Assembly: GCA_028527945.1 (NCBI GenBank)
Contig: JAQQAK010000141.1
Span: 1-21,851, forward strand
From: Spirochaetaceae bacterium
GTDB lineage: Bacteria; Spirochaetota; Spirochaetia; UBA9216
Length of the DNA: 21,851 bases
Reading direction: 5' to 3'
This document shows positions 15,839 through 21,851 of this stretch, one piece after another (position 1 is the first letter of the stretch; every line of letters begins with the position of its first letter). The notes under the pieces are model-generated. The model ran no database searches. It saw nothing but the letters and a program-made list of their open reading frames with translations, and had not been told where the DNA came from. A program made the translations under genes and the position numbers.

Positions 15839-17131
15839 GTGAAAAAAATCAATTCAGATATTGAATACCGAAAGATACTGGAAGCCCAGGGTGCGCTTCC
15901 TTCCGGATTCAAAACAGGCTGCACATCTTTATCGTTTGTTCCGGAAGAGCTTGAGTCCGGAAATCTAATGGAAATGAACTTTTCTATGCTTCTTCTTGAT
16001 GAGCCTACGAATGTTTTTGCAGGAACATTTACCCGAAATCAATTTCCGGGAGCGCCGGTTTATCTTTGCCGTGACCGGCTTAATAATGAAAAATTTCAGG
16101 GAATTCTTATAAATAATAAAATTGCCAACGTTTGTATTGAAACAGGGCTTGATGATTCTGAGCAGGTTCTCAAAGTAGCTGCTCAGCAGCTAGGCTGTGA
16201 CCCCTCATTTCTTATGGCTTCTTCTACAGGAGTAATAGGATGGCGGCTTCCAGTTGAGAAAATGAAGGAAGCTGTTCCTGAGCTTGTAAAGTCTACTGTC
16301 AACGATTCTGAAAAAAACGCTTATAAACTTTCCAAACATATAATGACTACAGACAGTTTTCCAAAACTGAGAAGTAGAACGCTGCCAGGCGGGGGGCGTA
16401 TTGTCGCTGTCGCCAAGGGTGCCGGTATGATAGAGCCTAATATGGCAACTATGCTATGTTTTGTAATGACAGATCTTGCTGTAAGCAGAGAGACTCTCAG
16501 GGCAATGCTTCCGGGGATTGTTTCAAAAACATTTAACCGTATATCTGTAGATAGTGATCAAAGTACAAGTGATATGGTCATTGCCGCAAGTTCTGCCTTA
16601 GTTCCTTGTGATGACACAAAGCTTTTTGAGAATGCTCTTTTTGAGGTTTGTTCTGAACTTGCTTCTGATATTGTCAGAAATGGGGAAGGCACATCTCATG
16701 TTATCAAGGTTAAGGTTTCCGGAGCAGAAACTGAAGAGCAGGCTTCTTCAATAGGAAAGGCTCTTGTTAACTCTCCATTGGTTAAAACTGCAATTGCCGG
16801 AAACGATCCTAATGTCGGAAGATTTATTTCTTCAGTAGGTGATTATTGCGGCAACGCAGGAATCGATATCCCTGTTAGAAAGCTTGAACTTCATCTTGGC
16901 GGATCATTAATATTTTCTGAAGGCGCGTTCAGGCTTACTCCTCAGAAAGAGAAAGAACTGTCAGAATACCTTAAAAATTGCAGTTATCCAGCCGAGCATA
17001 AAGGATGGCCGGTAAATGATAAAACAGTTGATATTGAAATAAATCTTGGAATCGGCGAATCGGTTTCAATAATTACCGGAAGTGATCTTACACATGAATA
17101 TGTAAGTGAGAATGCTGATTACCGGTCTTGA
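15839..17131 (+). CDS. argJ: arginine biosynthesis bifunctional protein ArgJ
   Basis: 430 aa, a normal length of about 390-430. ArgJ moves an acetyl group from N-acetylornithine to glutamate, and in bifunctional forms also uses acetyl-CoA. It self-cleaves before a threonine that becomes the nucleophile: here NMATMLCF with the A203-T204 cleavage site after KGAGMIEP. Oxyanion residues sit in STGVIG (129-134), and VDSDQSTSDM and AIAGNDPNVGR are also family hallmarks. Whether it is mono- or bifunctional cannot be told by eye. GTG start 6 nt after a -10, no Shine-Dalgarno. Its stop is 9 bp before moxR, whose ribosome-binding site GAGGAT overlaps the argJ stop, so it heads the operon. No other arg genes are in view. 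Confidence 0.95.
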   Translation: MKKINSDIEYRKILEAQGALPSGFKTGCTSLSFVPEELESGNLMEMNFSMLLLDEPTNVFAGTFTRNQFPGAPVYLCRDRLNNEKFQGILINNKIANVCIETGLDDSEQVLKVAAQQLGCDPSFLMASSTGVIGWRLPVEKMKEAVPELVKSTVNDSEKNAYKLSKHIMTTDSFPKLRSRTLPGGGRIVAVAKGAGMIEPNMATMLCFVMTDLAVSRETLRAMLPGIVSKTFNRISVDSDQSTSDMVIAASSALVPCDDTKLFENALFEVCSELASDIVRNGEGTSHVIKVKVSGAETEEQASSIGKALVNSPLVKTAIAGNDPNVGRFISSVGDYCGNAGIDIPVRKLELHLGGSLIFSEGAFRLTPQKEKELSEYLKNCSYPAEHKGWPVNDKTVDIEINLGIGESVSIITGSDLTHEYVSENADYRS

Positions 17132-17140
17132 GGATAAATA

Positions 17141-18121
17141 ATGATAAGCGAAAACATTGATACAATGATAGAAAAAGCTCATTTGCAGCTTAATGCTTGC
17201 CGGGAAGAAATAGCTACAAAAGTAATAGGGCAAAACTCTATGCTTGATGGTATTTTAATGGGGCTTCTTTCAGGCGGTCATGTCCTTATAGAAGGAGTTC
17301 CAGGACTTGCCAAAACTCTTGCTGTAAAAACTGTGTCAGAGGTAATTACAGCCTCTTTTTCCAGAATCCAGTTTACACCGGATCTACTTCCTGCTGATAT
17401 AATAGGAACTAATGTATATCGTCCGCAAGGTGGTGAATTTGTTGTTCGTAAGGGGCCTGTTTTTGATAACATAATTCTTGCAGATGAAATCAACCGTGCT
17501 CCGGCCAAGGTTCAGTCTGCTCTTTTAGAAGCTATGCAGGAACGTCAGGTAACAATTGGAAGTGAGACTCACAAGCTTCCTGATCCATTCTTTGTTCTTG
17601 CAACACAGAATCCTATTGAAAGTGAAGGAACATATCCATTGCCGGAAGCACAGCTTGACCGTTTTATTCTGAAACTCAAGGTAGATTATCCTAGTCAGGA
17701 AGAAGAACTTGCTATTTTAAGGCGTATGGGAATAGAAACAGATATTACTGTTAAAAAGGTTCTTACTCCAATGAGTCTTAAGGAGATAAGAGCGACTGCT
17801 GAAAAGATTAAAATCGATGAAAGAATCGAAGAATATATTGTTGCTCTTGTTGCTGCTACCAGAGAGAAAGATAAAATAACAATACCTTATGCTAAGTACA
17901 TAGAGTTTGGAGCCTCTCCAAGAGCCACTATTTATCTTTACAGATGTGCCAAGATTCAGGCTCTTTTTGAAGGTCGTAGTTATGTTATTCCAGACGATGT
18001 AAAATCTGTTGTCTACAATGTAATGCGGCACCGGATTGTGTTGTCTTATGAGGCTGAGTCAGAAGAACTTACAGCAGATGATGTTATCGACAAGATTCTC
18101 AAAATAGTTCCGGTTCCATAA
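17141..18121 (+). CDS. moxR: MoxR-family AAA+ ATPase
   Basis: 326 aa cytoplasmic AAA+ chaperone-like ATPase that works with von Willebrand (VWA) proteins. Walker A is GVPGLAKT (52-59), Walker B is IILADEINR with D115-E116, and sensor-1 is in LATQNPIESEGTYPLPEAQLD. The C-terminal lid includes GASPRATIYL. GAGGAT provides the ribosome-binding site 7 nt before ATG and overlaps the argJ stop. The stop overlaps the next start by one base (TAATG). In this gene order the usual role is assembly or regulation of the membrane VWA complex (Bat, for Bacteroides aerotolerance), but the biochemical client is unknown. Confidence 0.95.
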   Translation: MISENIDTMIEKAHLQLNACREEIATKVIGQNSMLDGILMGLLSGGHVLIEGVPGLAKTLAVKTVSEVITASFSRIQFTPDLLPADIIGTNVYRPQGGEFVVRKGPVFDNIILADEINRAPAKVQSALLEAMQERQVTIGSETHKLPDPFFVLATQNPIESEGTYPLPEAQLDRFILKLKVDYPSQEEELAILRRMGIETDITVKKVLTPMSLKEIRATAEKIKIDERIEEYIVALVAATREKDKITIPYAKYIEFGASPRATIYLYRCAKIQALFEGRSYVIPDDVKSVVYNVMRHRIVLSYEAESEELTADDVIDKILKIVPVP

Positions 18122-18993
18122 TGGACAGCCTTCAGCTCCTATCTAATATTCGTAACATACCTCTTGTTTCATCCCGTATTGTCGAAGGATTTCTTACCGG
18201 CAATTACCGTTCTTTATTTCGCGGACCGGGGCTTGAGTTTGATGAGGTGCGTGAATATTCAGAAGGTGACGATATTCGAACTATAGATTGGAATGTTACC
18301 TCAAGAATGGGGGCTCCGTATGTAAAAACTTTCCGTGAAGAACGTGAAATGGCAATGATTTTAATGATTGATGTTTCTTCTTCTCTTCAGACCGGAAGCG
18401 GAACCTATTCCAAGGCTGATATAGCTGCTATTGTTTCTGCTATCCTGGCTCATTCAGCTGTTCATAATAATGATAGAGTAGGAGCAGTTTTTTTCTCGGA
18501 TAGAATTGAAAAATGGGTTCCTCCAATGAAGGGGCATGGTCATCTTATGAGCCTTATTAATGACATCGCGTCAATAGAAGCAAAAGGTCATGGCTCTGAT
18601 CTTGCTCTTGCGGCAGCCTGTGTTCAGCAGTCTGTAAAGAGGCGTGGTATTTGTATAGTTGTTTCAGATTTTAGAATAGCCCCGTCTTTCAGGCATATGA
18701 GTATGTTGTCAAGAAAGCATGATCTTATCGCTATAAAGGTCGTTGATCCTATGGAGATAAAACACCCTAAGAGCGGATTTATGGAAGTTCGTGATGTTGA
18801 GTCTGGGGAAGTATCCAAAAGTTTTGGGTTTTCTCCAAGATATCGAGAGTCTTATCAGGACTTTTGGGATAAAGAACATATTTTCTGGCAGCGGGAATGC
18901 CGCCGCAGAGGTATTGGTTCTATGGTTATAAATACAGAGGATGATCCTGCAAGAGAATTACTATCTTTTTTTGAGAGGCGTAAACGCAGGTGA
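18121..18993 (+). CDS. DUF58 / VWA-like protein of the Bat operon
   Basis: 290 aa soluble protein. The DUF58 signature GPGLEFDEVREYSEGDDIR followed by TIDWNVTSRMG (about 36-64) leads into a VWA-like fold with a metal-site motif DVSSS (84-88). The C-terminus is basic (ERRKRR). Such proteins accompany MoxR ATPases and are thought to be adaptors to the membrane VWA proteins. The start overlaps the moxR stop by one base and its TGA overlaps the next GTG start by four, so the three genes are translationally coupled. No membrane segment is seen. Confidence 0.92.
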   Translation: MDSLQLLSNIRNIPLVSSRIVEGFLTGNYRSLFRGPGLEFDEVREYSEGDDIRTIDWNVTSRMGAPYVKTFREEREMAMILMIDVSSSLQTGSGTYSKADIAAIVSAILAHSAVHNNDRVGAVFFSDRIEKWVPPMKGHGHLMSLINDIASIEAKGHGSDLALAAACVQQSVKRRGICIVVSDFRIAPSFRHMSMLSRKHDLIAIKVVDPMEIKHPKSGFMEVRDVESGEVSKSFGFSPRYRESYQDFWDKEHIFWQRECRRRGIGSMVINTEDDPARELLSFFERRKRR

Positions 18994-19877
18994 AACGTTT
19001 TTTTTTATTACTTCTTGTCTTGCTTATTTCTATACCGCTTTTTGCTGATAAAAATTATATCAGTGAAAAAGTTGTTTTTCTTCCTCAGGACTTCTATGTT
19101 GGCGATTTAGTAGAAATGAGGGTTAAAATAAGACCTTCTGTCGGCGCAAAGGTAGAGAAACCCAAAAGCCTGCCTTCTCCTTATTGGATAAAAATAGATT
19201 CAGCTGATATTCTGCAGGACGGAGATGTCTATGAGCTTAGACTTCTTTTAAGGCCGTATGCTCCTGGAATCAGAACTCTCCCTACTGTTCAATTCGGAGA
19301 TATTTCTCTTAAAGATATAAGAATTCAAACAAAGTCAGTTTTGGCTGAAGAGTCTCATCCTTTTTCACCTCCGGCAGAACAGATGCTTCTTCCTGGAACT
19401 GGTTATTACATAGGTCTTTTAATAGGTCTGCTATTTATATTGCCGCTTTGTATTATTATTTTTGGAGCAAGCTTCAAAAATAAAATCACTGACTTTATAA
19501 ATGAAAAAAGACAAAAGCGGCCATATAAGAGAATTATGAATATTCTTAAAGATTTATCTGATAAGCATTCAGGAATGACTGATAGAGAACTTTTAACAAT
19601 TATTGTAGATGAGCTTAGAATCTATCTTTCAGCCAGAGGCTCTATAGATTATTCTTCTGCTACTGTTAAAGAGGCCTCCGCAATGGTTCTTGGCGATTTT
19701 AAAGAGGCTGCAAAGGCTGTTGAGCTTATTCCTTTTTTCAGGCTTGCAGATGAGATTAAATTTGGCGATGGGCAAATCTCCTCTGATGAAAGATTGAAAA
19801 TTCTGGCAGATGTTAATGATATTGTTGAAGAAATAGATTTTTACTTTTTTGGAGGGCACAACGATGTGGATATTTGA
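18990..19877 (+). CDS. membrane-anchored BatD-like protein of the Bat operon
   Basis: 295 aa, not matched to a named family with certainty. There is a signal peptide (1-19, ending LFA), an extracytoplasmic beta-rich stretch (about 25-120), one membrane span (about 138-160), then a cytoplasmic helical domain (165-295). The place in the operon and the topology match BatD or DUF4381-type partners of VWA proteins, although it is shorter than typical BatD. The GTG start overlaps the DUF58 stop in GTGA. Codons 3-6 contain a run of nine T (18998-19006). The 3' end overlaps batA by 14 bp, with the batA ribosome-binding site inside this gene. Confidence 0.75.
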   Translation: MKRFFLLLLVLLISIPLFADKNYISEKVVFLPQDFYVGDLVEMRVKIRPSVGAKVEKPKSLPSPYWIKIDSADILQDGDVYELRLLLRPYAPGIRTLPTVQFGDISLKDIRIQTKSVLAEESHPFSPPAEQMLLPGTGYYIGLLIGLLFILPLCIIIFGASFKNKITDFINEKRQKRPYKRIMNILKDLSDKHSGMTDRELLTIIVDELRIYLSARGSIDYSSATVKEASAMVLGDFKEAAKAVELIPFFRLADEIKFGDGQISSDERLKILADVNDIVEEIDFYFFGGHNDVDI

Positions 19878-20865
19878 AAAACCTCCGTATTTGTTTCTTT
19901 TGGCTGTTATTATACCGCTTATTTATTTTTGTCATTTTTATAAAGGACGGGGAGGGCTTATTCCTGCCTCAACTTCTTTATGGCAGAGCAGTAAGTTTAA
20001 ATCAGGTAATAGCGGATTAAAGTTTTTAATATTTATTTCAAATTTGTCGTTCTGGGGTGGGGCTGTTCTTTTAATTCTTGCGCTTGCCGCGCCTTCTTTT
20101 GTTGAGAAGGAAAAAATATATTTATCAAGAGGTGTAGATGTTATCTTTGTTCTTGATGAGTCTCCAAGTATGGCGGCTTTGGATTTTTCTCCTACAAACC
20201 GTTTTGAGGCGGCAAAAGAGCAGATAAGAAAATTTGTTACTGCCAGAGAGCATGATCCTGTTGGGCTTGTTACATTTTCTGAACAGGCTGCATTACGCAT
20301 TCCTCCTACACTTGATACAGCGGCATTTCTTGAGAAGCTTGATGATATTGAGCTTATGGAGCTTGGCAATGGAACTGCTATAGGAATGGGGCTTGCTATA
20401 GCTTCGCTTCATCTACAGGATTCTACAGCTTCAGAAAAGGTCATTATTCTAATTACAGATGGTGAGAATAACGCTGGAGAGATTGTTCCCATGTCTGCCG
20501 CGGAACTTGCAAGTGAAATGGGTATCAGAGTTTATACAATAGGTATTGGAACAAAAGGTGAGGTTCCAATAGAGTATACGGACAGAGAAACTGGTAAAGT
20601 TATTACAGGGCGTTACCAGAGTGATTTTGATGATAGTCTCCTTGTGGATATTGCCAATAAGGCTGAGGGGCGTTATTTTTATGCCTCAAGTGTTTCATCG
20701 CTTGATTCTATAATGTCTGCTATTGACTCAATAGAAACAACAGAAAAGCGTATCAAGATAAAAACAAACAGCCGCCAATATTATCGAGAGTTCATTATAA
20801 TTGGCGCTTTGCTTATTCTTTTTGACTTTTTTCTTAAGAAAGTCTTATTCAGGGAGGTGCTCTAA
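19864..20865 (+). CDS. batA: BatA-type VWA membrane protein
   Basis: 333 aa from the ATG at 19864, chosen because GGAGGG stands 7-8 nt upstream. A TTG five codons earlier lies next to that site and is unlikely. Topology: membrane spans at about 8-25 and 55-78, a periplasmic or cytoplasm-facing VWA domain (about 90-290), and a final span (about 311-329). The metal-ion-dependent adhesion site is complete: DESPS (98-102), T171 in GNGTAIGMG and D199-G in ITDGENNAG. It pairs with batB in a membrane VWA complex driven by MoxR. The biological role (stress tolerance, envelope integrity) is not settled. Confidence 0.92.
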   Translation: MWIFEKPPYLFLLAVIIPLIYFCHFYKGRGGLIPASTSLWQSSKFKSGNSGLKFLIFISNLSFWGGAVLLILALAAPSFVEKEKIYLSRGVDVIFVLDESPSMAALDFSPTNRFEAAKEQIRKFVTAREHDPVGLVTFSEQAALRIPPTLDTAAFLEKLDDIELMELGNGTAIGMGLAIASLHLQDSTASEKVIILITDGENNAGEIVPMSAAELASEMGIRVYTIGIGTKGEVPIEYTDRETGKVITGRYQSDFDDSLLVDIANKAEGRYFYASSVSSLDSIMSAIDSIETTEKRIKIKTNSRQYYREFIIIGALLILFDFFLKKVLFREVL

Positions 20866-20867
20866 CA

Positions 20868-21848
20868 GTGTCTTATCCCTCATTTATGTGGTTTTTGCTT
20901 CTTCTTATTCCAATGATAGCAATTATGTTTGTCAGATATTATCGTGGACGTCGCTATCTTGAATCTTTTGCTGGAAGTTGGCGATCATCAAGTTTTTTTG
21001 ACTTATATACTGTAAAGTGTTTTTTTATATCGTTTGGAATTATTATCTTTGTGGTTTTTGTTATTCTGTCACTTGTTGGGTTTCCAGGAGATGGACAGCC
21101 TGCAAGTTATGAGCCTAACGGCGTTGATGTTGTTTTTGCTGTAGATGTTTCACGCAGTATGAATGCCACCGATATAAAACCTTCAAGGCTTGGTGCTTCG
21201 GAAAATATTATTCGCGCTGTGTGTGATAACGTTGATGGCGGCCGCTTTGGAATTGTTGTATTTAAAGGGCAGGGGGTTAAAATCATTCCCGCGACAGAAG
21301 ATACTGAATCGGTTTACACTTTTCTTGACTTTCTTGATACTAATTTACTCTCAAGTCCGGGAAGTAATATAGAAAGCGGTATAGAAGCAGCCTTATCAGC
21401 CTTTCCAAAGGGTGAAGAAAGAGATAAATATATTATCCTTATTTCTGATGGAGAGGCTCTCTCTGGTGATGTTCAGTCGGCTGTAGAGAAGGCTAAAGAA
21501 GCAGAAGTTAGTATCTTGACTATTGGGACAGGTACAGCTGACGGTTCATTTATTCTTGATTCTGATAATAATCCAGTTCTGGAGTCTTCCGGACGAAAAG
21601 TTATTACAAAACTTAATGAAGACAAGCTTCGAAGTCTTTCATCTGAGACAGATGGAGCCTATTATCTGGCTACAGATAATTTATTACTGCCTGAACTTTT
21701 GAAAAAGATTAATAATGTTTCTGGAGCTGGTGGTAAAAAATATCGTTTAATTCCGGAAGAAGAATATAGATTATTTCTTTTAATTGCTTTATTTGGATTA
21801 TTATTGTCCAGAATTGTAAAGGTGCTGAAATGGAAAAAGAATTTTTAA
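20868..21848 (+). CDS. batB: BatB-type VWA membrane protein
   Basis: 326 aa. N-terminal membrane spans lie at about 5-22 and 50-71, the VWA domain at about 85-280, and a C-terminal span near 300-318 with a basic tail. Metal-site residues: DVSRS (93-97) and D194-G in ISDGEALSG. The position usually held by threonine is S166 in SSPGSNIESG, a conservative change. GTG start two bases after the batA stop, with GGAGGTG about 10 nt upstream. It resembles batA in architecture but is diverged, as expected for the BatA/BatB pair. A following ATG begins before its stop. Confidence 0.92.
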   Translation: MSYPSFMWFLLLLIPMIAIMFVRYYRGRRYLESFAGSWRSSSFFDLYTVKCFFISFGIIIFVVFVILSLVGFPGDGQPASYEPNGVDVVFAVDVSRSMNATDIKPSRLGASENIIRAVCDNVDGGRFGIVVFKGQGVKIIPATEDTESVYTFLDFLDTNLLSSPGSNIESGIEAALSAFPKGEERDKYIILISDGEALSGDVQSAVEKAKEAEVSILTIGTGTADGSFILDSDNNPVLESSGRKVITKLNEDKLRSLSSETDGAYYLATDNLLLPELLKKINNVSGAGGKKYRLIPEEEYRLFLLIALFGLLLSRIVKVLKWKKNF

Positions 21849-21851
21849 GTA
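21830..21851 (+). CDS. start of the next operon gene (partial, 7 codons visible)
   Basis: An ATG at 21830 opens a frame (MEKEFLS and onward) that overlaps the batB end and runs off the window. AGGTG stands about 6 nt upstream. In Bat operons the next gene is often the tetratricopeptide-repeat protein BatC, but seven codons cannot show this. Confidence 0.5.

Noticed and set aside
19849..19863. TTG start five codons before batA
   Set aside because: The GGAGGG ribosome-binding site overlaps it and is correctly spaced for the ATG at 19864.

Overview
The window looks like a low-GC bacterial chromosome, most likely a spirochaete of the Treponema type. This is an inference from the gene complement and base composition: a MoxR/DUF58/BatA/BatB von Willebrand operon, relaxed spirochaete-style lipoboxes, a stand-alone HD-GYP protein and a NADase-type glycan-binding fragment. 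No rRNA is present to fix the taxon.

Region 1 (1 to about 8126) is an accessory island, almost all read on the minus strand. Following transcription it holds a type I restriction-modification operon hsdM-hsdS-hsdR (EcoEI/type IB style), a 5'-truncated glycan-binding-domain gene, a signal-peptide-bearing NTF2-fold (YbbC/YhhH, Imm-NTF2-2 type) immunity-like protein, a tiny lipoprotein-like ORF, and about 250 bp of decayed AT-rich sequence. On the other flank of hsdM is the C-terminal remnant of an IS1182-type transposase with an in-frame stop. The island ends at a tRNA-Arg(CCT) gene, which has its own consensus promoter and shares a bidirectional terminator with the transposase remnant.

Region 2 (about 8200-15720) carries small housekeeping or accessory metabolic units. 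These are a LarA-family nickel-dependent racemase; a divergent orphan ABC substrate-binding lipoprotein with a perfect palindrome inside its promoter; an HD-GYP phosphodiesterase downstream of a PHP-type histidinol-phosphatase; the 3-methyladenine glycosylase tag; and oleate hydratase with an upstream TetR-type regulator.

Region 3 (about 15800-21851) is a long co-directional operon of argJ, moxR, DUF58, a BatD-like membrane protein, batA, batB and the first codons of a further gene. Starts overlap or follow stops by a few bases throughout.

The most notable pattern is regulatory. Five gene starts in region 2 and at the head of region 3 (larA, the PHP gene, tetR, tag, argJ) have no Shine-Dalgarno sequence but have a sigma70-like -10 ending only 6-10 nt before the start codon, so their mRNAs appear leaderless or nearly so. 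Neighbouring genes (the lipoprotein, ohyA, hsdR, moxR, batA, batB) have ordinary ribosome-binding sites. I did not find a clearly new multi-gene system. The orphan immunity-like genes at the left end and the argJ-Bat fusion operon are the best other leads.
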